A stretch of DNA of 64,000 nt from Chitinophagales bacterium. Lineage in GTDB: Bacteria; Bacteroidota; Bacteroidia; Chitinophagales; Saprospiraceae. Below the pieces are notes generated by a model, which worked only from the letters and a program-made list of their open reading frames with translations, made no database searches and was not told the DNA's origin. A program made the translations under genes and the position numbers. Of the stretch, positions 16,223 through 23,870 are shown piece after piece (the stretch's first letter is position 1; every line of letters starts with the position of its first letter). Location: contig JAAFJN010000002.1 of assembly GCA_013298845.1 (NCBI GenBank), positions 481,595 to 545,594 on the forward strand, read 5' to 3'.

Positions 16223-18484
16223 TCAACGGATGAGGCTAATATCTTGTACCACATTGATTACCTTGCCATCCACCAGTTGCCGGTACCGGATAGAGGCTAT
16301 GAAAACACCGGATTGGAGCATTTTGCCTTTATAGGTGCCGTCCCATTCAAATGGCGCCGCATGGCGTTGAAGTATTAGTGTTCCCCACCGATCGTATATT
16401 TCTAAGTTTTCGATCTCAACTCCGGAGGAAAATACCGTAAACCGTTCATTTTTATAGTCACCACTACCCGGTGCAAAACAATTGGGAATATAAACATTCG
16501 TGGGCACAGGTTCACATACTTCAATAGTTACAAATACACTATCGGTACTGATACAATCCTGATTACTTACCCTAAGCACATACCAACCAGTTGTCGTTGC
16601 GTTGAAAAATGGAGCCGTACTCTGATCCTGCCATTCATAGGTGAGGTTAGGGACCTGTTGTTGAAGCGGCATCAACTGATATTCGTTGCACAAGGTTGTA
16701 TCCGGGCCTAAATGAACGAAAGGGGTTTGTTTTATAACTACATTGATAGAATCGGTGTCAAAGCAGTTGCCGATCGAAGCATTGATTGCGTAGAGACCGC
16801 TGCTGGTGGCAACTAATTTTGCTAATTGACTTCCGGTGTTCCAAACCAACTGACTACCTGGAACCGGGTTACTCACCTCAATAACGACAGAGTCGCAAGC
16901 CGACAAGTCGGGACCAAGATATACATCGGGTACCTGACTGATGTACAGCATACGACTTACCGTATCCGCGCAATTGGCAGCAGACAGAACATGCGTGATG
17001 CGCACCTGACCAATAGTATCCAAAATGACGTTATTTAATTCGCCCTCCATATTGCTTTCGGCCAATAAGTTACTGTTCCAATACCAGGCAGAATTACCGC
17101 CGCTATTGGGTTCTGTACTCATGGTACTCCACGCGGTATTGGCACAAATTGTATCGCTACTTAGTGTAAAATTGGCATCAAAATCCAGTGGATTATTGAT
17201 ACAATAGTCCGTTGACTGCCAGTTCAAAGGGCTTGTGGTCAACGTGGAGTTACTTAACAAAACAGATGCAGGATTAGTATCCCAAGTGTATGAACTTTGC
17301 TCAACCTCAAAATCAATAAGTGTAGGGTTGAGGTACAGGGTGGGCATGCATCCGGCTACATTGCCTTCGGCATCCGTGCGTCGTAGTATCAATTTAATTT
17401 GATTTCCCTGTTCCGTAGCATCAATCAGGCCAAAATCATGGGTCATGTTGGCTATATTGGGGCGAAAACTATATCTAAAGCGATCAAAAGATTTGGTCCA
17501 TAGTATATTTCCGTCATAATCAATTTTTGACAACATACGTTCGTAACCACATCCGCCGGGGTGTACTGTCAGCCAAAACACCCCTTCTTTTGTTTCGATC
17601 AGTTGGTTTTCTGCTAAGACGCGATCTGGATAACCAACTTTTTTGGCCCAAATAATATTAAAATCCTGGTCAAACATGATCAGGCATTTTTCACGATCAA
17701 GCATGGTGTCAAGTTGATTCATTTCTATCCAACCAGAAATCATCGTATTCCCATTGTCCAAAACGGCTATATCATTGGTGTATATATTTTTCAGGTTAGT
17801 ATTTTTTAAAACATCTCCACTACTGCTGATTTTGGTAACAAAACCATAGATATCATTATACTCTACTCCCAAATTGCTAACGACTGGTACGTTCATATTC
17901 CCTAAAATAACACCATTATCAGTATCTAAGGTGTCAAAAGCACTCCAATAAGCAGATATGTTATCCGGTAAAACCCATTCGCGCTGCCATACGGCAGTCC
18001 CGTCAGGAGCAATCATTAGAACATGCGGTTTGTCAGCATCACTGAGATACGCATATAAAATATGTTCGTTAAAAACGGAGAAAACGCTGTTATTGAGGGC
18101 CGCAGAATTCATTTCAGTCCCTATTTCTTTGGCCCAAATTATCTGACCCGTAGTGGTGGTTTTGGCTAATTTGGCATTGTAAGGATCTGGCAGGTTCCAA
18201 TATAAATAACCCTCCTTATCGGCAACGGTGTTGTTTCGGTTCCAAGAAGTGGTATTAATCCTAAATGAATTTAACACTTCGCCTTCAGCAGATAATAGGG
18301 TAGCGAAAAACGAATTTCCTTGACTGAATAAGGTGCCCGTAACGGCATAATTACCATCGGATAAGGGCAACACCGAAAAGGAGTACGGAAATGTATTATC
18401 TGATTCAATTAGTTTTTGGAAATCCTGACCGCGCAAGGAAAAGGCTGTAAAGGCCCAAAAAAGTAGTGTGATGTAGTATTTCAT
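16223..18484 (-). CDS. Large secreted protein with T9SS type B (gliding-associated) C-terminal domain
   Basis: A signal peptide (1-19) is followed by a propeller-like region of about 380 residues (repeated DNGNTMISG-, DFGLIDAT-type blades) and Ig/PKD-like segments with the recurring phrase VxLGPDxxxC. The final 85 residues (VYIPNCFAPGSGDYKNERFTVF, LEIYDRWGTLIL, WDGTYKGKMLQSGVFIASIRY) are a gliding-motility-associated type B sorting domain. It should cross the outer membrane through T9SS. The gene lies between the wrecked and intact TonB-like copies and is more AT-rich than the genes left of 15 kb. Confidence 0.88.
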   Translation of the reverse strand: MKYYITLLFWAFTAFSLRGQDFQKLIESDNTFPYSFSVLPLSDGNYAVTGTLFSQGNSFFATLLSAEGEVLNSFRINTTSWNRNNTVADKEGYLYWNLPDPYNAKLAKTTTTGQIIWAKEIGTEMNSAALNNSVFSVFNEHILYAYLSDADKPHVLMIAPDGTAVWQREWVLPDNISAYWSAFDTLDTDNGVILGNMNVPVVSNLGVEYNDIYGFVTKISSSGDVLKNTNLKNIYTNDIAVLDNGNTMISGWIEMNQLDTMLDREKCLIMFDQDFNIIWAKKVGYPDRVLAENQLIETKEGVFWLTVHPGGCGYERMLSKIDYDGNILWTKSFDRFRYSFRPNIANMTHDFGLIDATEQGNQIKLILRRTDAEGNVAGCMPTLYLNPTLIDFEVEQSSYTWDTNPASVLLSNSTLTTSPLNWQSTDYCINNPLDFDANFTLSSDTICANTAWSTMSTEPNSGGNSAWYWNSNLLAESNMEGELNNVILDTIGQVRITHVLSAANCADTVSRMLYISQVPDVYLGPDLSACDSVVIEVSNPVPGSQLVWNTGSQLAKLVATSSGLYAINASIGNCFDTDSINVVIKQTPFVHLGPDTTLCNEYQLMPLQQQVPNLTYEWQDQSTAPFFNATTTGWYVLRVSNQDCISTDSVFVTIEVCEPVPTNVYIPNCFAPGSGDYKNERFTVFSSGVEIENLEIYDRWGTLILQRHAAPFEWDGTYKGKMLQSGVFIASIRYRQLVDGKVINVVQDISLIR

Positions 18485-18641
18485 GTAGAAATTTTATTTT
18501 AGTAAGATTAGTGTTTATTTTTTCGGGCAGAAAAACAATATTGTTGCCTGCCAATGTAGGTTGTAGTAAGATTTTGATTGTCAAAAAAAGAGTATTTTTT
18601 GTTTTTTTCGTGCCTTGTAATTAATTTTTAGAAAATTATTG

Positions 18642-18729
18642 TTCACACAAAAGTATGCCATATCCATCATAAACACCGCATTTAGTCGGAAGTTAATAAC
18701 GAAAAATCAATACCGCCGCACGGATTCCT
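18642..18729. repeat. Duplicated 3' end/flank of the TonB-like gene
   Basis: About 88 bases covering the last codons of the TonB-like gene and its downstream flank recur at 16052-16142 in the same orientation with some substitutions and small indels. Both copies carry CACAAAAGTA, which read on the minus strand is a TACTTTTG -7 box. Confidence 0.75.
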
Positions 18730-19687
18730 TGTGCGCAACTAAAATTCCGATATTCAGACTTACGTTGAACAGCCCCCCTTTTGAAAAATTACTCAAAGCC
18801 CACGGGTAGATTCTGGCCGAAAGTTGCCCGTAAAGAAATCCATTTTCGGCGTAACTGGCGTTCATAGATTTGAAGGGCAAAAGTTGTCGCCAATCGCCAC
18901 CGAAATACGGCGCGATACTCGAAATTTCAAAATCGCTGCCACTCGTACCGGCGGGAAAATTGCGGGGCACTGCACTGATGAACGATACCCCGGCGGCGGC
19001 CCAAACACTGCCTTTTGAGGTACGACCCACTACCCGCCGTGCGCCCATCTGAATGACGTTAAACTGATATTTTTGACCCGGCAACCATTCTTTTTGGGCA
19101 AAATTAAATGAATTATTCACACGACCTCCCCCAAAATAGAGCAGGTCTTCGATACCCCATTTTCGGCCCTCAAAAGCCACACAAAGGCCGCTAAAATACC
19201 GGAGCGACAACGCATTTTCTAACGCTCCCACGGCCTGCATACGGCCAAAAGGAACCCAAAACAAAACCCTTTGTTCGCGTACCCATTGCGCAAATTTTGG
19301 CTGCTGTGCCCTTTGCGCCATCCGCGAGGTAGCACGAAGCGGGACTGTCATGGTGAGCACAGTCTCAACCGCCTGACCATTTGTGGCCCGGAGTTCCCAA
19401 CGCGGCATGGCCTTCACTGCCATCAAACACAGGGAATCGAACGCCGGGCAGCCGCTGGAGCGCCGGAGTTGAATGTCTTTGAGGCTGCCGTCTGGCGCAA
19501 CGCCTGCCTGAATCTGTGTTTCGCTCGCCGCCAGTTCACACGACGCGGGCCGCTGTTGGGTCCAAAATTGCCAATAGCGGTTATAGGCATCTGCGCCGCC
19601 CGGAAACTGCGCAAAAGCGGTTGATTGAGCGGTGTTTTTGGTGCTGATGCAGAGTAAAATGAGCAGTGTGGTGAGGATGGGGTGCAT
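18707..19687 (-). CDS. TonB C-terminal-domain-like secreted protein
   Basis: The 326-residue protein has a signal peptide (1-20) and a TonB-like fold at about residues 50-110 (IQAGVAPDGSLKDIQLRRSSGCPAFDSLCLMAVKAMPRWELRATNGQAVE). This is placed N-terminally and lacks a membrane-spanning N-terminal anchor, so it is not a canonical energy transducer. The C-terminal 200 residues are beta-rich and unrecognised. A decayed paralog with an internal deletion lies 2.5 kb away (15464-16200), on the other side of the type B protein. Confidence 0.72.
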   Translation of the reverse strand: MHPILTTLLILLCISTKNTAQSTAFAQFPGGADAYNRYWQFWTQQRPASCELAASETQIQAGVAPDGSLKDIQLRRSSGCPAFDSLCLMAVKAMPRWELRATNGQAVETVLTMTVPLRATSRMAQRAQQPKFAQWVREQRVLFWVPFGRMQAVGALENALSLRYFSGLCVAFEGRKWGIEDLLYFGGGRVNNSFNFAQKEWLPGQKYQFNVIQMGARRVVGRTSKGSVWAAAGVSFISAVPRNFPAGTSGSDFEISSIAPYFGGDWRQLLPFKSMNASYAENGFLYGQLSARIYPWALSNFSKGGLFNVSLNIGILVAHKESVRRY

Positions 19688-19723
19688 GGGGGTGTTGAAT
19701 GGGGGTTTGTGAAAATGTGATGA

Positions 19724-20110
19724 TTAGTTGCCTTTTATCAAGTTCACCAAAGAACTTAATCCGGGTATTTTTTTCAATATTCCTTCGCTGATTTTTACAA
19801 AAGCATCTTCTGATAAGGTTTTGCTTTGGGTTCCAGCGAAAACCAGCATCAGCAAATTTAATAACCAAGAAAAATCAGTTGGCAGAGTAACAATTTGGTT
19901 TTCTTCACCCTCATTTTGGCTTTTTCCCCAATCATCTTTCTTTTTTTTAAAGTCATATTCCCACCAATAACTTGACAAAATCAAAGTCTCCACCCAAGTA
20001 CACTCCAATACCTCCGGAGGTAACTCGGTGAGGCCGCAGTTACCCAGGTCGAGGGTTTTGTTTTGGGTCTTTTTGTTTTGGGCGATGAGTTTCTGGGCGA
20101 GTTTTGACAT
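19724..20110 (-). pseudogene. N-terminal remnant of a leucine-rich-repeat protein
   Basis: The start at 20110 (MSKLAQKLIAQNKKTQNKTLDLGNCGLTELPPEVLE) is the typical opening of large Saprospiria leucine-rich-repeat proteins, often Roc-COR GTPase fusions. Only one LRR unit follows; the remaining 80 residues are unrelated to LRR and the frame ends at 128 residues. It is preceded by a TACTTTTG -7 box (20143-20150, minus). I judge it a truncated remnant, although it may still be translated. Confidence 0.6.
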
Positions 20111-20216
20111 AGTTGAGCGGTTTATACAATAATAAACGAACACAAAAGTAGGCTTTTATATAAAATTGTAGATACTTTTATGGTAAATTTAAAGGCAAAC
20201 TAGGACTAACTTAGCA
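20101..20216. repeat. 116-bp direct repeat, copy A (promoter and start of LRR remnant)
   Basis: This copy contains the first codons and promoter of the LRR remnant. It is repeated with about 8% change at 20355-20470. Both copies include the TACTTTTG box and an ATGTCAAAAC start. Confidence 0.85.
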
Positions 20217-20354
20217 CCGCGTCCACTCCTCAAAGGCGAGACACACCGCACAAAACCCAGGTGACCCAATCTGCCAAATCTGCCAGATTTGGTAGATTTC
20301 AGCCGAAAACAGCCGCCGCAGGCACCACAGCCCCGGAGCGGCCATCCAGGGCTT
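20217..20354. repeat. GC-rich REP-like element between the 116-bp repeats
   Basis: Contains CCACTCCTC, ACCGCACAAAACCCAGG and AAAACAGCCGCCGCA blocks that recur in the same order at 22030-22145. A palindromic GCCAAATCTGCCAGATTTGG lies at its centre (about 20276-20295). Confidence 0.65.
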
Positions 20355-20364
20355 GTTTTGACAT
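20299..20364 (-). pseudogene. Second LRR start fused to REP-like sequence
   Basis: From the ATG at 20364 the frame reads MSKQALDGRSGAVVPAAAVFG and stops. Only MSK comes from the LRR gene start; the rest is the REP-like element read through. Promoter box TACTTTTG at 20397-20404 (minus). Confidence 0.6.
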
Positions 20365-20470
20365 AATTAAGCAGTTCATACAATAATAAACGAACACAAA
20401 AGTAGGCTTTTATATAAAATTGTAGATACTTTTATGGTAGATTTAAAGGTTAACAAGGACTAACTTAGCA
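20355..20470. repeat. 116-bp direct repeat, copy B
   Basis: Second copy of 20101-20216 at identical length. The 380-base gap between the LRR remnant and abiEii is made up of these two repeats, the REP-like block between them and about 50 AT-rich bases. Confidence 0.85.
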
Positions 20471-20523
20471 TTGAGCCTGATGCCTATTATCATACCGTTT
20501 TTTACAATATTTTTACTATAAAT

Positions 20524-21357
20524 TTATTCTTTTGGCATTAAAACGGCTCGGATAAGTCCAAGTACAGCATCAAAACCGATAGACTCATCTAATTTTGTTC
20601 TTCGCAGAAAATTTGACCAAAGTTGTTGGCGATTGGGATCATTGGCGAAAGCAGGCGAGAAAAGCGGATGATTGCTTGTCAGTGTAGTTTGACGTTTTTT
20701 AAAAGTTTGGGCAATCGCCAGTTTCAAGATTTCAGGGTCATAGCGTTTTCTGGAAAGCAATTGGTAAACATCGTAAAAGTCTTTCATGCGGCTGTTTGAT
20801 TCAGCAAGATCAATCATTGCTTCAAACTTTTCGGCAATGACTGTTTCCGAGGAGTATGCTTTGATTTCCGGAGCGGCCATATCAAGTAGGGTCGGATAAG
20901 TCATTTTATTAGGCGAAGGCGTAACTACATCGCCGAACCCAATGTCTATTTTCATCATTTGCCGCATATTACCCAGCGAAACGGGGATCTTAATTTGCAA
21001 ACCAGCATACTGTCGTTGTTCCATTATTTCCTCAACACTAATTTTCCCAGAATTGAATTCCACACCGTCCTCTTGAAAAACCAGACTGCATATTTCCCCA
21101 AAAATTTCTGTGAATAACATTTTATCCATCTTGACTTCCAAAGAAAGTAGATCGAGATCAAGGGTTGGGCGACTGGTTTCGCGTTCGAGTGCATACAGTA
21201 GCACTCCTCCTTTCAAGCAGAAATGCTCACTATGGGCCGATTGAGACAAGCGAAACAGCAGCCGCTCCTGAAAATACCGGGTCAGAATGAGTTGAAAATC
21301 CTTCTTGGCGAATTTTGCAACATTCCGCAGTTTGTCTTGAATAGATTGAACATTCAT
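20524..21357 (-). CDS. abiEii: AbiEii/AbiGii-type nucleotidyltransferase toxin
   Basis: The 277-residue protein matches the AbiEii family: an N-terminal nucleotidyltransferase core (FCLKGGVLLYALERETSRPTLDLDLLSL) with the conserved Gly-Gly and the Asp pair, then the KFEAMIDLAESNSRMKDFYDVYQLL segment. AbiEii toxins are GTP-binding nucleotidyltransferases; characterised homologues modify tRNA ends and stop growth, giving phage abortive infection. Its start overlaps the abiEi stop by four bases (ATGA-type), so translation is coupled to the antitoxin. The gene looks complete. Confidence 0.9.
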   Translation of the reverse strand: MNVQSIQDKLRNVAKFAKKDFQLILTRYFQERLLFRLSQSAHSEHFCLKGGVLLYALERETSRPTLDLDLLSLEVKMDKMLFTEIFGEICSLVFQEDGVEFNSGKISVEEIMEQRQYAGLQIKIPVSLGNMRQMMKIDIGFGDVVTPSPNKMTYPTLLDMAAPEIKAYSSETVIAEKFEAMIDLAESNSRMKDFYDVYQLLSRKRYDPEILKLAIAQTFKKRQTTLTSNHPLFSPAFANDPNRQQLWSNFLRRTKLDESIGFDAVLGLIRAVLMPKE

Positions 21358-21947
21358 AACAAGATAGTAAGATAAGTATTAATCGTTTTTTCTACCCTTA
21401 ACAGCCGTGCGTATTCGTACAATTTTGCCAAATCGCGGTTGGGGCGCTGGAGGTAGTTTTTCAATATTTCTTTTAACACATCCACGCCAATTTTCTCGCG
21501 CAAGCGGCACACATCACAAATTGTTTTTTCAGGATTATAGACTTTAATGCTGCCTTCGCTCAAATTAAATTCCATAATACCCAACTGATGGGCTGTTTCC
21601 TGCCAAAAATACAACTTGACCGGCGGGTACTCCGGCAATACATAACGCGATTTTTTGGGCACCGCCAAATGTTGCTCCGAAGGTACAAAATCGGATAATC
21701 CATGCAAAAAACAAGCAGAATACAAACAAAACACACCATTCGGAATACGGCGGGCAATTTCAAGCCGCTCATCGTAAGACTGCTGCGGGAAACGATACAT
21801 ACCGCGGGCGATTTTTTCCAAAACACCGGTTGTAGATAAATGCCGGATTTGTTTAAAACTCAGCCCCGCCTTGGTCAAGTCCGAGGCGTTGAAAATACCT
21901 GCATGTTGCTTTGCAAGTTCAGCAATATGGATATGTTTTAATTTCAT
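21354..21947 (-). CDS. abiEi: AbiEi-type antitoxin/transcriptional repressor
   Basis: The 197-residue protein has an N-terminal winged-helix segment (IFNASDLTKAGLSFKQIRHLSTTGVLEKIARGMYRFP), the AbiEi domain order (ICLYSA-like FCLYSACFLHGLSDF) and a C-terminal antitoxin region (NPEKTICDVCRLREKIGVDVLKEILKNYL). AbiEi proteins are type IV antitoxins that repress their own operon by binding inverted repeats. A perfect 15-bp inverted repeat lies at the promoter (21953-21995). Confidence 0.9.
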   Translation of the reverse strand: MKLKHIHIAELAKQHAGIFNASDLTKAGLSFKQIRHLSTTGVLEKIARGMYRFPQQSYDERLEIARRIPNGVFCLYSACFLHGLSDFVPSEQHLAVPKKSRYVLPEYPPVKLYFWQETAHQLGIMEFNLSEGSIKVYNPEKTICDVCRLREKIGVDVLKEILKNYLQRPNRDLAKLYEYARLLRVEKTINTYLTILL

Positions 21948-21952
21948 TTAGA

Positions 21953-21995
21953 CACAAAAATACGGCTCCCCTTACAAACCAGCCGTATTTTTGTG
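21953..21995 (-). promoter_or_regulatory. abiE promoter with perfect 15-bp inverted-repeat operator
   Basis: CACAAAAATACGGCT (21953-21967) is mirrored by AGCCGTATTTTTGTG (21981-21995) with a 13-base spacer. The left arm contains the minus-strand -7 box TATTTTTG (21955-21962), 8 bases before the abiEi start codon. Known AbiEi repressors bind such repeats; binding here is an inference. Confidence 0.65.
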
Positions 21996-22029
21996 CCTTT
22001 TTATCAAAAAAAAATTAATCATCCAAAGC

Positions 22030-22145
22030 GACATAGCCACTCCTCCACAACACCAAAATACACCGCACAAAACCCAGGCGTCCCAATCAACCGGAAAACA
22101 GCCGCCGCAAGCCCCCCCACCCCAGAGCGTCCCCATCCAAACATT
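22030..22145. repeat. GC-rich REP-like element, second copy
   Basis: Shares the ordered blocks CCACTCCTC, ACCGCACAAAACCCAGG and AAAACAGCCGCCGCA with 20217-20354. A small CCGGTGAACACCGG hairpin follows at 22161-22174. The remainder of the 368-base gap to DUF3667 shows no gene. Confidence 0.6.
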
Positions 22146-22315
22146 ACGTCCGGCAAATCACCGGTGAACACCGGCGTGCACGTCCTCGAAACGAAGACAA
22201 AAAGTACTACCCAACGTTCCGTTACAACCCCTTCTGCCCTGTTTTTTTGCGCTTTACCCGCTTGGATTTGGCCGCTGCACCGCTGAACTCCATAAAAATA
22301 CCATAATTTTGCCCA

Positions 22316-23188
22316 ATGTCCTCTTCAATTGAACAAACCGGGAAACCGGGCGGTGAGCATCCGGGTGAGGTGGTGCCCGAAACCTGCCCAACCTGCGGCA
22401 CCGAATTCCACGGGCCGTTTTGCCACGCTTGCGGCGAAAAGCGGATTTCGACCACCGATTTAGACCTGCGCCATTACGCCAAAACGCTGTTGGAAGACTT
22501 TACCCACCTCGACTCCAAATTGCTGCGGACGGTTCGTTTGCTGTTGCTGCAACCGGGCGAACTGTCGGTGGCCTATATCGAGGGGCGCCGAACGCGGTAC
22601 ATCAAACCTTTTCAGTTGTTTCTGTTTGTCAACCTGTTCTTCTTTTTTCTTTTTAGCGACAGCGACGTTTTTGCGCCGAGACTGGAGTTCGTGTATGACT
22701 CGGACGCGGGTGTACGCCTGTGGAGTGGCCTACCCGTCAAAACCTGGGTGGATAACTACGCCGCCAACAATCGGATGAGCGTAGAGGTCGCCATTTCGCT
22801 GTTAGATAACGAGATCAGCAACCTGACCAAGGGAATGCTTTACGCGTTTGTTCCGTTTTTGGGAATTGCCTTTTGGGGTTTATTCTACCGCCGAGACCGG
22901 CCGCTTTTGAGCCATTTGATCTTTGCGACCCATTGGTTTACCTTTTTTATCCTGTTTATTATGGGTTGCGGTTTTGCACTTGTCATGGTGCTCAGGGTAC
23001 ACGGGATGGTGCTGTTGCTGCTGCTGTTGAGCGCGTTGTTGCCGGTACACCTAATGGCGACGCGTCGTTTTTACGGGGGGAGTTGGTGGAGTTTATTTGT
23101 AAAAGCCGTTTTGTTTTTTGGCTGTTTTACGCTGGTGTATTTCTTGTACCGCTCGTTGGTGTTGTTTGTTGTGTATTGGAGTGTTTAA
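22316..23188 (+). CDS. DUF3667 zinc-ribbon membrane protein
   Basis: Residues 24-39 hold a zinc ribbon (CPTC...CHAC; Cys24, 27, 36, 39), followed by a cytoplasmic segment (FTHLDSKLLRTVRLLLLQPGELSVAYIEGRRTRYIKPFQLFLFVN) that defines DUF3667, then four to five hydrophobic helices. The function of the family is unknown. A TAATTTTG box (22304-22311) lies only four bases before the ATG, so a leaderless mRNA is possible. No close neighbours on the same strand. Confidence 0.82.
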   Translation: MSSSIEQTGKPGGEHPGEVVPETCPTCGTEFHGPFCHACGEKRISTTDLDLRHYAKTLLEDFTHLDSKLLRTVRLLLLQPGELSVAYIEGRRTRYIKPFQLFLFVNLFFFFLFSDSDVFAPRLEFVYDSDAGVRLWSGLPVKTWVDNYAANNRMSVEVAISLLDNEISNLTKGMLYAFVPFLGIAFWGLFYRRDRPLLSHLIFATHWFTFFILFIMGCGFALVMVLRVHGMVLLLLLLSALLPVHLMATRRFYGGSWWSLFVKAVLFFGCFTLVYFLYRSLVLFVVYWSV

Positions 23189-23247
23189 TGGTGGTTTTTG
23201 AGGCGGTTGGGCCAATGATTTTTTCGGGTAAGGTTTGTTGTAAAAAA

Positions 23248-23370
23248 TGTAAAAACATAGCCGCCACGAATTTCACTAATTTTCACGAATTTCTATGATC
23301 GTAGTGATCTCCATAATTCGTGTTCATTGGTGCAATTCGTGGCAAAATTATTCGTGGCTAAGTTTTTACA
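23248..23370. repeat. Imperfect inverted repeat built on GCCACGAATTTCAC words
   Basis: TGTAAAAACATAGCCGCCAC and CACGAATT words (23248-23291) are mirrored by AATTCGTG, CAATTCGTGG and GTGGCTAAGTTTTTACA (23314-23370). Similar ACGAATT-rich inverted repeats are scattered in many Bacteroidota genomes (recalled, not searched). Confidence 0.6.
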
Positions 23371-23418
23371 AAAAAAATCCAATTGCAGGGGCAAGGCTAA
23401 TCGCTCCCACAATTGGAT
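23369..23418 (-). terminator. Terminator of xisI
   Basis: On the minus strand ATCCAATTG (plus 23410-23418) pairs with CAATTGGAT (plus 23377-23385) and is followed by a run of T residues. It lies directly after the xisI stop. Confidence 0.7.
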
Positions 23419-23427
23419 ATAATTTAT

Positions 23428-23769
23428 TCAAGCCACGGCATAATCGTCCATCAGCGGGCGGATATGGGGCGGCTGAAAACCCACAACGATATTATTTCGG
23501 GGAATACCTCGCTCAACCATTTCATCGGCGATGTTCAGGTCGGTGCCGTCGTGTTGGAGCCAGACGCGACCATTATCGCGAACATCTATGTGCACAAAAC
23601 TACCATAGACCCAGTCTTGCCCCTGCCAGCCAACAGAATAGAGCAGGTAGTGGCCATTGGTGTCGTCGGTTATTTTTTGCACTTCCACCTCATCGGAGTG
23701 AGGACAAAGGGAATAGACGTATTCGATCAGTTCCCGAATGATTCGTTTGTAATCTGCTACTTGATCCAT
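23428..23769 (-). CDS. xisI: XisI-like fdxN element excision controlling protein (orphan)
   Basis: The 113-residue protein has the full XisI pattern: YKRIIRELIEYV, DEVEVQKITDDTNGHYLLYSVGWQG, YGSFVHIDVRDNGRVWLQHDGTDLNIADEMVERGIPRNNIVVGF and a C-terminal MDDYAVA. In Anabaena, XisI works with XisH to control XisF-mediated excision of the fdxN element; XisH is nuclease-like. No xisH lies beside it here, and no recombinase is in the window. A TATCTTTG -7 box lies at 23813-23820 (minus). A fragment of a paralog is at 15561-15636. Confidence 0.85.
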   Translation of the reverse strand: MDQVADYKRIIRELIEYVYSLCPHSDEVEVQKITDDTNGHYLLYSVGWQGQDWVYGSFVHIDVRDNGRVWLQHDGTDLNIADEMVERGIPRNNIVVGFQPPHIRPLMDDYAVA

Positions 23770-23870
23770 TCAACTATCGTATTATAAATATATATTTGAT
23801 GCAATTTAGGGACAAAGATAGTTTTTTTGAACATTCTGTGCAGCGGCTACCTTAAAATCCCCCTCAACCA

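Noticed and set aside
20189..20383. 64-codon minus-strand frame
   Set aside because: It runs through the REP-like element and is out of frame with the duplicated LRR start.
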